A DNA stretch of 58,345 nucleotides. Source: Alistipes sp. Its GTDB lineage: Bacteria; Bacteroidota; Bacteroidia; Bacteroidales; Rikenellaceae. Positions 44,263 through 53,736 of the stretch are shown here, one piece after another. Where the stretch lies: positions 1 through 58,345 of the forward strand of contig JAFOBG010000018.1 of assembly GCA_017381935.1 (NCBI GenBank), written 5' to 3'. A model generated the notes under the pieces. It was not told the origin of the DNA, ran no database searches, and saw only the letters and a list, made by a program, of their open reading frames with translations. Every line of letters begins with the position of its first letter. The stretch's first letter is position 1. Made by a program: the position numbers and the translations under genes.

Positions 44263-45258
44263 CTATTTTTCTAATTCTAATGTTGAGAAAATCTCATACT
44301 CCTCTCCCTTGGCAAGGATAAAATAGACCTCTACGCCCTCGATCTGAAAGAGTGATTGAGCCAACTCTATTGCTCTATCAGCCCCCATAGCCATAAACAT
44401 AGTAGCCATTGCATCTGCCTCAACACAGCGTTTTGTTATAACAGTAGCCGAGAGCAGAGAAGAGACTACACTCTTTCCATTCTTTGGATTTATCGTATGA
44501 ACAACCTTATTTCCCTCGATATCAGTATAATAACGTCTGTAATTGCCTGATGTTGCCAAAGCCTTGTTTGATAAAGTTATTATAGTCTGACAACTCTCCC
44601 CAGGACTCTGATTGCCCTCATAAGGGGTATCAACGCCTATACGCCAATCTATCCCTTTAGCATTTACTCCGGCAGCACGAATTTCGCCGCCTATCTCGAC
44701 AATATAGTTACAACAACCCGTACTTGCCAAATAATCAGCCACAAGGTCCACCGTATAACCTTTAGCAAGAGAGTTAAGGTCAAATTGCACACGACTATCA
44801 CTTTTGACTACCTTATTGCCATCAACTCTAAACTTATCAAAGCCGACAAAGCATAGTAGCGAATCTATATTAGGATGTTCTATTTTACCTTTTTTTGCAA
44901 AACCATAAGCATCTGTCAATGGTTTTACCGTTATGTCGTATGCTCCATCGCTAAGAGTATTCATACGAGCTGCAACAGCAATATTTCGTAACAGATGAAT
45001 ATCGAGAGTATCTGTTATATTATCATTTACACGACTTATAATAGAATTTGTATTAAATATTGACATTGAAGACTTTGCAACGCTATCTATATGCATTACC
45101 TTCTTATAAATCTCACTTGTCTGCAGTCTTGTTTTTGCGACCACTCTAAATGTTGTACCAAGCATATAGCCCTCAACAGTAACATACCTCTCTTGCGGAG
45201 TACAACCCACAAGAGCAAGCAAAACAACTGTCGCAAATATCGCTTTTATAAATCGCAT
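44263..45258 (-). CDS. apbE: FAD:protein FMN transferase (ApbE), lipoprotein
   Basis: 331 aa from ATG 45258; an in-frame TTG 9 nt upstream is less likely. Lipoprotein signal with Cys19 (LVGC). ApbE blocks: MLGTTFRV, SLAKGYTVD (S-x-x-K-G), GGEIRAAG and TSGNYRRYY. It transfers FMN from FAD onto threonine of exported flavoproteins such as Nqr/Rnf subunits. Promoter at 45284-45291; the lipid kinase gene follows in the same transcript. Confidence 0.92.
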   Translation of the reverse strand: MRFIKAIFATVVLLALVGCTPQERYVTVEGYMLGTTFRVVAKTRLQTSEIYKKVMHIDSVAKSSMSIFNTNSIISRVNDNITDTLDIHLLRNIAVAARMNTLSDGAYDITVKPLTDAYGFAKKGKIEHPNIDSLLCFVGFDKFRVDGNKVVKSDSRVQFDLNSLAKGYTVDLVADYLASTGCCNYIVEIGGEIRAAGVNAKGIDWRIGVDTPYEGNQSPGESCQTIITLSNKALATSGNYRRYYTDIEGNKVVHTINPKNGKSVVSSLLSATVITKRCVEADAMATMFMAMGADRAIELAQSLFQIEGVEVYFILAKGEEYEIFSTLELEK

Positions 45259-45283
45259 ACCTTTCAACTGATTTTTTCACTTG

Positions 45284-45291
45284 CAAAGATA
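45284..45291 (-). promoter_or_regulatory. Promoter -7 box of apbE
   Basis: Minus-strand TATCTTTG, 25 nt before the apbE ATG. Confidence 0.6.
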
Positions 45292-45334
45292 ATTTTTTCC
45301 ACCGAAAAATCAAAATAGGGCTCCTTTAAAGCCC

Positions 45335-45357
45335 TTTTCGCGCCCGTATGCGAAAAA
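45335..45357. repeat. Hairpin between the divergent apbE and rpsO promoters
   Basis: TTTTCGC / GCGAAAA, 7 bp, preceded by a second hairpin GGGCT/AGCCC (about 45317-45333). Upstream of both genes, so possible regulatory structure; no specific function seen. Confidence 0.35.
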
Positions 45358-45405
45358 AAGAGCAGGAAATTTATCGTTTTTGTTTCTAAATCAAGAAATT
45401 ATACC

Positions 45406-45413
45406 TATCTTTG
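45406..45413 (+). promoter_or_regulatory. Promoter -7 box of rpsO
   Basis: TATCTTTG, followed by a leader of about 80 nt before the rpsO ATG. A leader of this size could hold an S15 autoregulatory site, but I see no convincing known motif. Confidence 0.6.
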
Positions 45414-45497
45414 CACCGCTTTAACGCAATCTCAGTAAGGGGGATGCGGATGAAGTAACATTTTTAACATTTTATAAACTTCTAAACATTTTTCATC

Positions 45498-45770
45498 ATG
45501 GCTTATTTAACAGCAGAGAAAAAGGAGGAGATTTTCGGTCAGTACGGCAAGTCTAACAAAGACACTGGTTCACCAGAGAGCCAGATTGCTCTGTTTTCGT
45601 ACCGTATCAGCCACCTTACAGAGCACCTTAAGAGCAATCGCCACGACTTCGGCACCCAGCGAGCACTTCTTCGCTTGGTAGGTAAGCGTCGCCAGTTGCT
45701 CGAGTACTTGAAGGAGGTTGACATCGAGCGTTACCGCACTATCGTTAAGACCCTCAATCTTCGTAAGTAG
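45498..45770 (+). CDS. rpsO: 30S ribosomal protein S15
   Basis: 90 aa. Typical S15: [26 protein letters not shown] at the start, [29 protein letters not shown] in the middle. Early-binding 16S rRNA protein of the platform. rpsO followed by pnp is a widely conserved gene order; here they are separated by a terminator and pnp has its own promoter. Confidence 0.98.
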   Translation: MAYLTAEKKEEIFGQYGKSNKDTGSPESQIALFSYRISHLTEHLKSNRHDFGTQRALLRLVGKRRQLLEYLKEVDIERYRTIVKTLNLRK

Positions 45771-45781
45771 TACGAGGTCAG

Positions 45782-45819
45782 GAAATGGAGGCAGCCGTGT
45801 GTTGCCTTCATTTTCTTTG
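45782..45819 (+). terminator. Terminator of rpsO
   Basis: 12-bp imperfect stem (45782-45793 with 45803-45815) followed by a T-rich run. Confidence 0.65.
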
Positions 45820-46010
45820 TTTGCAAATTAGGTTATTAAAATTAGGTCAAGTGGATTTTGGAGGTTATTCCGAGTAGGTTTTGCTACTCTTTAGAGGGTA
45901 CAATAGTCTATTACAACTGCCGAAAACAGGAAATGATTCCGAAATAAGACCAGAAGCAACTGAAATAGAATCTATTAAGCGCAAACCCAAACCCTAACTT
46001 GAATATACTT

Positions 46011-46018
46011 TATTTTTG
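46011..46018 (+). promoter_or_regulatory. Promoter -7 box of pnp
   Basis: TATTTTTG, 24 nt before the ATG at 46043. The upstream stretch from 45820 holds only a short GAGTAG/CTACTC hairpin (45871-45888). Confidence 0.5.
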
Positions 46019-46042
46019 GACGAATATATATTAGACGAAATT

Positions 46043-48268
46043 ATGGAAAACAAGTTGTACAACGCTGTACAGAAGTTCATCCCACTTGAGGGTGGACGTG
46101 AGATTATGATCGAGACCGGCAAGCTGGCTAAGCAGGCTGACGGTTCGGTTGTTGTTAAGCAGGGCGACACTATGTTGCTCGCCACTGTAGTTGCCGCAAA
46201 GGATGCAAAAGAGGGAACAGACTTTATGCCTTTGCAGGTAGAGTATAAGGAGAAATTTGCCGCTGCAGGTCGTATCCCTGGCGGTTTTATGAAGCGTGAG
46301 GGTAAGGCTTCTGACAACGAGATTCTCGTTGCTCGTCTTATCGACCGTGCACTTCGTCCACTCTTCCCTGCAGACTATCACGCCGAGGTTTTTGTTACCG
46401 TAAACCTTATCTCGGCAGACAAAGATATTCAGGCTGATGCACTTGCAGGTCTTGCAGCATCGGCTGCCCTTGCCGTTTCAGACATTCCGTTTGGCGGTCC
46501 AATCTCAGAGGTGCGTGTTGCCCGCATTGACGGTCAGTACTGCATCAACCCAACCTTCTCGCAAATGGCTCAGTGCGACCTCGATATTATGGTTGCAGGT
46601 ACTATCGACAATATCTTGATGGTTGAGGGTGAGATGAACGAGGTATCTGAGGAGGTTATGCTTGGTGCTATCAAATATGCACACGAGGCAATCAAGACTC
46701 ACTGTAGTGCTCAGATTGAGCTTTCAAAGGAGCTTGGCAAGGATGTTAAGCGTGAGTATTGCCACGAGACAAACGATGAGGAACTCCGTCAGACTATTAT
46801 CACCGAGCTCTACGACAAGGCTTATGCTATCGCAACAAGCGGCACTATGAAGCATGAGCGAAGCGAGGCTTTCGAGGCTTTGGAGGCTGAGTTTGCATCT
46901 CGCTATACTGAGGAGGAGCTTGAGGAGAAGGCTCCACTTATTCACAAGTACTTCCATGACGATGTTCAGAAGAAGGCTATGCGTAACATGATTCTTGACG
47001 AGGGTAAGCGCCTTGATGGTCGTAAGACTAACGAGATTCGTCCTATCTGGTGCGAGACTTCATACCTCCCATGCGCTCACGGTTCTGCAATCTTTACACG
47101 TGGTGAGACACAGTCTCTCTCTACTGTAACACTTGGCACAAAGCTCGACGAGAAGATGTATGATGAGGTTTTGATTCAGGGTTCAGAGCAGTTTACTCTC
47201 CACTACAACTTCCCTCCATTCTCAACAGGTGAGGCTCGTCCTTCACGTGGCGTAAGCCGTCGTGAGATTGGCCACGGCCACTTGGCATGGCGCGCCCTTA
47301 AGCCTATGGTTCCTGTTGGAGAGCAAAACCCTTATACAGTACGCGTAGTATCAGATATTCTTGAGTCTAACGGCTCTTCTTCTATGGCTACCGTATGTGC
47401 AGGCTGTATGGCTCTTATGGATGCAGGTGTTAAGATTAAGAAGCCTGTATCAGGTATCGCTATGGGTCTTATCTCTGATAGTGCAACAGGTCGTTGGGCA
47501 GTGCTCTCAGATATTCTCGGCGATGAGGACCACCTCGGAGATATGGACTTCAAGGTAACAGGTACTCGCGACGGTATCACTGCAACTCAGATGGATATCA
47601 AGGTTGACGGCCTTAGCTATGAGGTTTTGGCTACAGCTCTTGAGCAGGCTCGTCAGGGTCGTCTCCACATCCTCGACAAGATTTGTGAGACTATCTCAGA
47701 GCCTCGTGAGGATTACAAGCCATTTGTACCTCGTATTGAGCAGATTGTTATCGATAAGGACTTTATCGGTGCAGTAATCGGCCCTGGTGGCAAGGTTATT
47801 CAGGATATTCAGAAGACTACAGGTACTACTATCACTATCACAGAGACAGACAAGAGCGGTATTGTTGATGTCTTTGGCCCAGATAAGGCCGCTATCGACG
47901 CAGCTATGGCTCGTATCAAGGGCATCGTAGCTGTTCCTGAGGTAGGTGAGCAGTACAATGGTACTATCAAGTCTATCGTAGCATTCGGTGCATTCGTAGA
48001 GATTCTTCCTGGTAAGGAGGCTCTGCTCCACATCTCTGAGATTGACTACAAGCGCTTTGAGACTATGGAGGAGACAGGACTTAAGGAGGGCGACAATATT
48101 GATGTTAAACTCATCGGTCTCGACTCTAAGACAGGAAAACTCAAGCTCTCTCACAAGGCACTTCTTCCAAAGCCTGAGGGTTGGGTAGAGCCAGAGCGTA
48201 AGCCTCGTGGCGACCGTCCAGAGCGTAAAGGCAACGGCGAGCACCGTGAGCACAGACCACGCAAGTAA
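46043..48268 (+). CDS. pnp: Polynucleotide phosphorylase
   Basis: 741 aa from ATG 46043; the frame is open upstream from a TTG that falls inside the promoter. Two RNase PH-like domains (about 5-230 and 320-540; [42 protein letters not shown]), a KH domain ([13 protein letters not shown], around 565) and an S1 domain ([15 protein letters not shown]), then a basic, proline-rich tail. 3'-5' phosphorolytic RNA decay, usually trimeric. Confidence 0.97.
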   Translation: MENKLYNAVQKFIPLEGGREIMIETGKLAKQADGSVVVKQGDTMLLATVVAAKDAKEGTDFMPLQVEYKEKFAAAGRIPGGFMKREGKASDNEILVARLIDRALRPLFPADYHAEVFVTVNLISADKDIQADALAGLAASAALAVSDIPFGGPISEVRVARIDGQYCINPTFSQMAQCDLDIMVAGTIDNILMVEGEMNEVSEEVMLGAIKYAHEAIKTHCSAQIELSKELGKDVKREYCHETNDEELRQTIITELYDKAYAIATSGTMKHERSEAFEALEAEFASRYTEEELEEKAPLIHKYFHDDVQKKAMRNMILDEGKRLDGRKTNEIRPIWCETSYLPCAHGSAIFTRGETQSLSTVTLGTKLDEKMYDEVLIQGSEQFTLHYNFPPFSTGEARPSRGVSRREIGHGHLAWRALKPMVPVGEQNPYTVRVVSDILESNGSSSMATVCAGCMALMDAGVKIKKPVSGIAMGLISDSATGRWAVLSDILGDEDHLGDMDFKVTGTRDGITATQMDIKVDGLSYEVLATALEQARQGRLHILDKICETISEPREDYKPFVPRIEQIVIDKDFIGAVIGPGGKVIQDIQKTTGTTITITETDKSGIVDVFGPDKAAIDAAMARIKGIVAVPEVGEQYNGTIKSIVAFGAFVEILPGKEALLHISEIDYKRFETMEETGLKEGDNIDVKLIGLDSKTGKLKLSHKALLPKPEGWVEPERKPRGDRPERKGNGEHREHRPRK

Positions 48269-48274
48269 TAACAA

Positions 48275-48306
48275 AAATACCACCTTTGAAGGTGGTATTT
48301 TTTTGG
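48275..48306 (+). terminator. Terminator of pnp
   Basis: AAATACCACCTT / AAGGTGGTATTT perfect stem followed by a T-run. Confidence 0.9.
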
Positions 48307-48318
48307 CTATTATGTTTT

Positions 48319-48346
48319 GAGGGGGGGGGTACCCCCCTCTTTTTTT
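48319..48346. terminator. G-tract hairpin between convergent pnp and the FAD gene
   Basis: GAGGGGGG / CCCCCCTC stem inside a run of nine G and six C, followed by T7 on the plus strand. A homopolymer this long is slippage-prone; it may serve as a second terminator. Confidence 0.5.
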
Positions 48347-48347
48347 A

Positions 48348-49901
48348 TCAGCGAGCTGCCTCTGCTATAGCTTCAGCAATTCTCTCTCCATCAAGTGCTG
48401 CTGAGATTATTCCACCAGCATATCCAGCCCCTTCGCCTGCAGGATACAGACCTGCTATCTCAATATGCTGAAGTGTTTGGCGATTGCGAGGTATTCGCAC
48501 AGGAGTAGAGGTTCTCGACTCTACACCCACTACTACTGCCTCATTTGTCAGATAACCGTGCATTCTACGGTCAAATATCTTGATTGCCTCACGTAGCCTT
48601 GTTGCAATAAACTGCGGCATCCACTTATCAAGTCTCGACGGAACGATACCAGGCACATAAGAACATGCAGGCAGCGATGCAGAGCTTCGAGCTGCCACAA
48701 AATCAGCCACTCTTTGCGCAGGAGCCGTCTGACGACCTTGCGACTCGGCACGAGCCATAGCCTCAAAACGACGCTGAAACTCCAAGCCAGCCAGCTCTCC
48801 AAACTCGGCTCTGAGATGACCGAAATCCTCCTCTCTAATCTCGGTAACAAACCCTGAATTGGCAAATGGTGAGCCACGATGCGATGGCGACATACCATTG
48901 ACAACCGTCTGACTATCATCTGTCATTGCCGGCACTATAAAGCCACCAGGACACATGCAGAACGAATAAACGCCTCGTCCATCAACCTGATTTACAAGCG
49001 AATAGGCAGCTGCCGGCAGATACTCCATCTGTTCAGAGTTGTGATATTGTATCTTATTTATAAGCGCTTGAGGATGCTCTATACGTACACCCATTGCAAA
49101 AGGTTTTGCCTCAAGTCTTACTCCACTTTGGTCTAACATATTATATATATCGTGTGCTGAATGGCCCGTTGCCACAATAACAGCACAACCCTCAACTCTT
49201 TGACCGCCAACCACTACACCGACAGCTCGACCATCTTTTATAATAACACTTGTAACTCTGGAGTTGAAGAAAAACTCGCCACCACACTCAACTATCTGAC
49301 GACGTATATCGGCAATGATTCTCGGCAGACGATCTGAGCCGATATGAGGGTGTGCCTCATATAGTATTTCCTCCGTAGCTCCGTGATACACAAGACGTTG
49401 CAGAGCTCGATTATAGTCGCCACGCTTTTTGGAGCGAGTAAAGAGTTTTCCATCCGAAAATGTACCTGCGCCACCCTCTCCGAAGGCATAATTCGAGTCG
49501 GGGTCTATTGCTCCACCTCTCTGAATTTGGGCTATATCCTTACCTCTCTCTGCCACATCTTTTCCACGCTCAAAGAGTATCGGTTTTTTACCCAACTCAA
49601 TAAGCCTCAGGGCGGCAAACAGACCTGCAGGTCCTGCACCTATAATAATAATAGGGTCGCCATTTTCAACATTAGGATAGTCAAAATGGATAGGCTCCGG
49701 CATTGGTTCAAAGTCCAAAAAAGCCTCAAGGGTCAGATTGACCTTCAATGCTCCACGTCGAGCATCTACTGAGCGTTTCACTATTCTTAGTAATGCAATG
49801 TCGCTCTGTTTTACACCAATCTGCTTTGCCACTGCACTTGTGTAAAACTTGCTATCTGCCGCCTGCTTAGGCGTAAGTGTAAGAGTTATTGTCTGAGCCA
49901 T
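48348..49901 (-). CDS. FAD-dependent oxidoreductase (NAD(P)/FAD-binding, BaiN/HI0933-like)
   Basis: 517 aa from ATG 49901. A short N-terminal domain (about 1-75, TLTLTPKQAAD) precedes the Rossmann FAD site IIGAGPAGLFAALRLIELGKKP (shown by GAGPAG near residue 90), RGKDVAERGKD, ATGHSAHD, and the C-terminal FAD-binding GLYPAGEGAGYAGGIISAALDGERIA. This is the layout of the large FAD-dependent dehydrogenase family annotated from Bacteroidetes and Clostridia; substrate unknown. The start follows the minus-strand promoter TACCTTTG by 4 nt. Confidence 0.87.
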   Translation of the reverse strand: MAQTITLTLTPKQAADSKFYTSAVAKQIGVKQSDIALLRIVKRSVDARRGALKVNLTLEAFLDFEPMPEPIHFDYPNVENGDPIIIIGAGPAGLFAALRLIELGKKPILFERGKDVAERGKDIAQIQRGGAIDPDSNYAFGEGGAGTFSDGKLFTRSKKRGDYNRALQRLVYHGATEEILYEAHPHIGSDRLPRIIADIRRQIVECGGEFFFNSRVTSVIIKDGRAVGVVVGGQRVEGCAVIVATGHSAHDIYNMLDQSGVRLEAKPFAMGVRIEHPQALINKIQYHNSEQMEYLPAAAYSLVNQVDGRGVYSFCMCPGGFIVPAMTDDSQTVVNGMSPSHRGSPFANSGFVTEIREEDFGHLRAEFGELAGLEFQRRFEAMARAESQGRQTAPAQRVADFVAARSSASLPACSYVPGIVPSRLDKWMPQFIATRLREAIKIFDRRMHGYLTNEAVVVGVESRTSTPVRIPRNRQTLQHIEIAGLYPAGEGAGYAGGIISAALDGERIAEAIAEAAR

Positions 49902-49905
49902 AGCA

Positions 49906-49913
49906 CAAAGGTA
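49906..49913 (-). promoter_or_regulatory. Promoter -7 box of the FAD oxidoreductase gene
   Basis: Minus-strand TACCTTTG, 4 nt before the ATG: likely leaderless mRNA. Confidence 0.62.
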
Positions 49914-50033
49914 CAAAAAAGTGTTTAATTTTTTATTATCATTTACCCCTTTTACAAAAATCAGAGTTATCAACATACAATTTATTCGCAAAAGATTTCA
50001 CAAACAACTCTCAAAATAGTAGAGTAAATATAG

Positions 50034-50063
50034 TTGCAGATTTAGAGATAATTTGTAACTTTG
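50034..50063 (+). promoter_or_regulatory. Promoter of the DUF4886 gene
   Basis: TTG (50034-50036), 19 nt, TAACTTTG (50056-50063), ending 4 nt before the ATG at 50068. Confidence 0.65.
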
Positions 50064-50067
50064 TTAT

Positions 50068-51672
50068 ATGAAACGATTTATCATTTGTATAGTTACGCTT
50101 GCTGCTATCTGTAGCAGTCAAGCATTAATGGGAGCCTCACTGTCAGTAAAGGCTCCAAAGAGCGTAGAACTTGCAAGTCAGAGTGTTGAACCTTATTCCA
50201 TTCAGATATCATGCAAAGGTGAGGAGGTTGAGATTACTCCATCTGCAGAGTGGTTTGGTGTTAGTAGCGGCATTAAACGTCTTGCATCTAAAACAAATCA
50301 CATAATTAAAATTTGGGCAGAGCCTAACTTCAGCACCTCAGAGCGTAGTGCAGTGCTCACTCTCAAAGGTCTTACAAGTGGCAAAGTTAGAGAGATTATT
50401 ATCAGCCAACCTCCATATCTAAAGGTTATTAAAGATGGTTTCCCTATGCGTATGGAGGCACAGAAGTACGACACCGAGCAATGGCAAGCCAAAGGTGTAT
50501 CCTCTCCAAAAGGCAGTAGCGCACTATTTAGTGCAGTAAACGTTAGCGGCAACACACTTACTATGACAAACGAGCGTGGAGCTACTATTGCCGGCATGGG
50601 CGCAGGTGATTACTACCTCTTTGCTGTGCCCGTAACAAAGGTTGAGGCGGGAGAGCAGTTTGACTTTATGTGTACAATGACCGCCATGCAACCTACAGCT
50701 CCAAAGTATTGGATATTTGAGTACTGGGATTGCGGTCAATGGAAGAGTCTGGAGAGTACTTTACGCACAGCCGAGGAGGATAGTTCTATTCGCTACTCAT
50801 TCTATAACAAGCACTTACGCTCGGCTCACAACACAACATTCGCCCAAACATTCCACATCTCTCAACCGATAGAGAATGGCTGTGTGAAGGTGCGTCTGCG
50901 GGCCCTTACAGCAGGTGAAGGAAAAGTAAAACTTACAGGTAGCAGTAAGTATATATCTATGCAGTTACTCCGCTACAATAACTCACCAAAAGCTATTGAC
51001 AACAAGCGAATGCTCTTTATCGGCAACTCGTTCACATACTTCTACGGCACCCCATTTATGTTCAAAGAGATTGCTCGTTCTGAGGGACATCAGGTTGATA
51101 TTGTGGTCTCTGTAAAGGGCGGACAGGAGTTCTGTGAGCACCTTGAACTTGAGCGCTCCCGTGAAGCTATTATGCAGGGAGGTTTTGACTACGCCTTTTT
51201 GCAGGACACATCTCCAAATGCTGCAAAATATGCTGATACACAAGATATTGCAATTATCAATGCTTGTAGAGAAATTAACAACCTCACAATGCAACACTCT
51301 CCTAGCTGTCAGATAATCTATGAGCATACTTGGGGGTGTCCATACGACGACTATCGTGGTTATGGAAGCTATGAGAGACTTGAAAGGCTATTGGAGCAAG
51401 GTGCAAAAATGCTCGCTGAGCAACTATCCGAGTATAACATCATTGTCAGTCCTATCGGCAAAGGCTTTACAACCGGGCGAGAGCAGAATCTCAAGCTCCT
51501 ACATAGCGACAACCGCCACCAAAGCCGTGAAGGTGCATATATGAAAGCATGTATAAACTATCTGCTTATATATAAACAGCCATTCACTCAGTCGGTATCC
51601 GATTGTGGCGTTAAGGCTCAAACTGCACAAATTATTCGTGATATTGCAGAGCACGTCGTCCTTGCCAAATAG
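50068..51672 (+). CDS. Secreted BACON-domain + DUF4886 SGNH-type hydrolase
   Basis: 534 aa with a signal peptide (cleavage near residue 23). Residues about 25-115 form a BACON-like beta domain (SAEWFGVSSG, ending IISQPP), a type common in Bacteroidetes carbohydrate-active proteins. A jelly-roll-like middle part (about 120-300) follows. The C-terminal DUF4886 region starts LFIGNSFTYFYGTP (G-N-S block) and ends D-N-R-H-QSREGAY, giving candidate catalytic Ser and Asp-x-x-His of an SGNH esterase. Possibly deacetylates glycans; substrate unproven. Monocistronic with a terminator at 51693-51732. Confidence 0.85.
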   Translation: MKRFIICIVTLAAICSSQALMGASLSVKAPKSVELASQSVEPYSIQISCKGEEVEITPSAEWFGVSSGIKRLASKTNHIIKIWAEPNFSTSERSAVLTLKGLTSGKVREIIISQPPYLKVIKDGFPMRMEAQKYDTEQWQAKGVSSPKGSSALFSAVNVSGNTLTMTNERGATIAGMGAGDYYLFAVPVTKVEAGEQFDFMCTMTAMQPTAPKYWIFEYWDCGQWKSLESTLRTAEEDSSIRYSFYNKHLRSAHNTTFAQTFHISQPIENGCVKVRLRALTAGEGKVKLTGSSKYISMQLLRYNNSPKAIDNKRMLFIGNSFTYFYGTPFMFKEIARSEGHQVDIVVSVKGGQEFCEHLELERSREAIMQGGFDYAFLQDTSPNAAKYADTQDIAIINACREINNLTMQHSPSCQIIYEHTWGCPYDDYRGYGSYERLERLLEQGAKMLAEQLSEYNIIVSPIGKGFTTGREQNLKLLHSDNRHQSREGAYMKACINYLLIYKQPFTQSVSDCGVKAQTAQIIRDIAEHVVLAK

Positions 51673-51692
51673 GGAATAAGAGTGATAAAATC

Positions 51693-51732
51693 AAAAGCGA
51701 CACCTAAAAAAGGTTGTCGCTTTTGTTTTTTT
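51693..51732 (+). terminator. Terminator of the DUF4886 gene
   Basis: AAAAGCGACACC / GGTTGTCGCTTTT with one bulge, then T-rich. Hairpins with the same AGCGAC/GTCGCT arms recur at 52034-52057 and 52311-52335 inside the tandem units. Confidence 0.8.
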
Positions 51733-51804
51733 GAGAGCAGCCTCAAACAAAATATAAAAAATAAATATTTTTAGGTCGCTAATATTCATATACTTAACCC
51801 AATA

Positions 51805-52351
51805 GATTATCGAACTTGCAATAGCGGGACTCAAACGGTGGCAGCAGCCGAGAGCAGACCGAAGGATGGTTGTTGCAATCGAAGATTGTCGGGGTTGTTG
51901 GGCGATGTGGGGAAAATTTATTTTCAGACACAGTCGCACCGCAAACACGAATATTTGCATAGCAAGCAACAACCGACCATAGACAAGTCTGCCGAGGCGC
52001 AACACGCTGAACGAGTGCCTTTATCAAACAAAACAAGCGACCCAAATAGGTCGCTTGTGAAGTGCAATATCGTGACAGATTATCGAACACGCAGCAGCGG
52101 GACTCGAACGGCGGCAGCAGCCGAGAGCAAACCGAAGGGAGGTTGTTGCAATTGGAGATTGTCGGAATTGATGGGCGATGTGGCGAAAATCTCTTTTCAG
52201 ACACAATCGCACAGCAAGCACGAATATTTGCATAGCAAACAACAACCGACCATAGACAAGTCTGCCGAGGCGCAACACGCTGAACGAGTGCCTTTATCCG
52301 CACAAAAAAAAAGCGACTGCCAAATGCAGTCGCTTGTGCCACATCGTGCCA
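51805..52351. repeat. Two tandem ~273-bp structured non-coding units
   Basis: Unit 1 at 51805-52077 and unit 2 at 52078-52351 both begin GATTATCGAAC; a third start (GACTATCGAAC) is seen at 52352. Within each: a tRNA T-arm-like segment (GCGGGACTCRAACGG), GGTTGTTG...CAACAACC outer stem, GCGATGTG pairing with a CACA-TCGC segment, a nearly invariant 70-bp end, and a terminal AAGCGAC/GTCGCTT hairpin. Frames are open on both strands, but this follows from the repeat and there is no start or context supporting a gene. Confidence 0.7.
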
Positions 52352-52477
52352 GACTATCGAACTTTCATAGAGGATTACTTGAAGATTGTAGAGTTCATCG
52401 AGTGGCTAAAAGATTTTTATCCCGAAAAAGCAGCATTTCTTACAAAAAACGCTTGACTTTGAGATATAAGCCTACTA

Positions 52478-52498
52478 TATTTTAGTAGGTTTATACCT
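52478..52498. repeat. Hairpin upstream of the DUF6291-like gene
   Basis: CCTACTA / TAGTAGG with a short loop and a T-rich flank, in a 200-bp stretch with no gene. Confidence 0.4.
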
Positions 52499-52555
52499 AA
52501 CTGCGCCGATGGTGTCGGTGTGGTTCTTAATAATTGTAAAAATAAATAGTAAACA

Positions 52556-53461
52556 ATGTCTAAAATTAAAGACAATGGAAAGAACAGTTTTGTTTTTTAC
52601 GACAGTTTTCTGTCGGCGATGAAGCACCTCAACGATGCAGAGTTTAGAGAGTGCGTGATGAAAATAAGAGATTATGCTCTTGAAGGAGTAGATGAGGAGA
52701 GCAGTAGTCCGATGGTCAATGTAATAATGGAGTTGGCGAAACCCAATCTTGATAGTGCAAGGCGGCGGTATATGGCGAGTGTTGAGAATGGTAAGAAGGG
52801 TGCCGAGTTTGGGAAGTTAGGTGGCGCACCGAAGGGAAATCAGAACGCTCGCAAAAACAACCCCCAATCAACCCCGAAACAACCCCTTGATGTAGATGTT
52901 AATGAAGATGTTGAAGTAGATGTAAATGAAAATGAAGAAGTAAATGTTGAGGTTTATGCTGATGCTCCATCAGGTTCAATAGAGTTGGAATCTTCTTTTT
53001 CTAATTCTTCAATAGGTTTTCAAGAAGAGGAAATCGAGAACGATAGTGAACGATTGGAAGAAAGAGAAGAAAACAATGAGAGAAATCTGGGATTTGACTT
53101 CAAAGGTTTTGAATTTGTTGCGGCGAGCGAGGAAGAGAAAGAAATCCATATAAATTCCAAGAGTGAAAGTAATAATACTCCGCCCGTCAGCCCTTGTTCT
53201 GAAAAAGAGGCAGGGTGTTCCGCCGCCCGCCCCCGCCAGCAGAAAGAACCAGGAACGGATATGAGCGACTATTTAGAGGAGTGTATTACAAAGAATTCCT
53301 TAAGCATTGCTCGCCTACGCAAGAACGACCTGCCACAAGATGACAATCTCTTTTGGAGGACAGTAGGTTTATATTGTGACCTATATGGGAAGAGCAAAAA
53401 CGATGCAGTGAGATACATTACGAAACTCGTTAATGAATTTATAAAGCAAGGTGTTGTATAG
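52556..53461 (+). CDS. DUF6291-like phage/mobile-element protein
   Basis: 301 aa. The N-terminal 95 residues (FYDSFLSAMKHLNDAEFRECV, YALEG, then a GGAPKGNQNARKNN end) match the DUF6291-type domain found in phage replication-module proteins. The middle (about 110-215) is low-complexity and strongly acidic (repeated D-V-D/V-N-E). The C-terminal 55 residues form a compact helical domain (LRKNDLPQDDNLFWRTVGLY). Probably a replication- or DNA-processing accessory of a mobile element; function not established. Terminator-like hairpin 32 nt after the stop. Confidence 0.68.
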   Translation: MSKIKDNGKNSFVFYDSFLSAMKHLNDAEFRECVMKIRDYALEGVDEESSSPMVNVIMELAKPNLDSARRRYMASVENGKKGAEFGKLGGAPKGNQNARKNNPQSTPKQPLDVDVNEDVEVDVNENEEVNVEVYADAPSGSIELESSFSNSSIGFQEEEIENDSERLEEREENNERNLGFDFKGFEFVAASEEEKEIHINSKSESNNTPPVSPCSEKEAGCSAARPRQQKEPGTDMSDYLEECITKNSLSIARLRKNDLPQDDNLFWRTVGLYCDLYGKSKNDAVRYITKLVNEFIKQGVV

Positions 53462-53493
53462 TGTATTCAACCATCGGGTGTATTCAGAAAAAT

Positions 53494-53525
53494 CGGCAGT
53501 CGCAATTAAGTGACTGCCGTTTTCT
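53494..53525 (+). terminator. Terminator of the DUF6291-like gene
   Basis: CGGCAGTC / GACTGCCG 8-bp stem followed by TTTT. The rest of 53526-53736 is AT-rich with no feature seen. Confidence 0.7.
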
Positions 53526-53736
53526 GTATTCGGATTATTCAAAGATTTGTTTGATAATTTCTTAACTATCATGAAATTACCCTTATATTTTAATAAATAA
53601 GACGGTAGAGTATCTGTTAATAATACATGAGGAGATTGTTGAATATTTATTTTCAAACAAAGAAGTGATGTCAATATGCATCCATTTCAAAAATCCTTTT
53701 TAGACTTATTTACATATCGTTTTTTAGCTACAGATA

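Noticed and set aside
45414-45497. S15 autoregulatory leader upstream of rpsO
   Set aside because: The leader is long enough but I see no pseudoknot or three-way junction matching a known S15 site.
52099-52109. Left attachment site of the tRNA-Leu(UAG) element
   Set aside because: Only the 11-bp GGGACTCGAAC matches; this is generic T-arm sequence and appears in any tRNA.
51805-52360. CRISPR-like array
   Set aside because: Units are about 273 bp, only two to three copies, with no short spacers and no cas genes.
51794-52485. Long open frames on both strands across the tandem 273-bp units
   Set aside because: The frames stay open only because the unit is repeated; both strands are open at once, no promoter or start is supported, and the strongest conservation is of base-paired segments.
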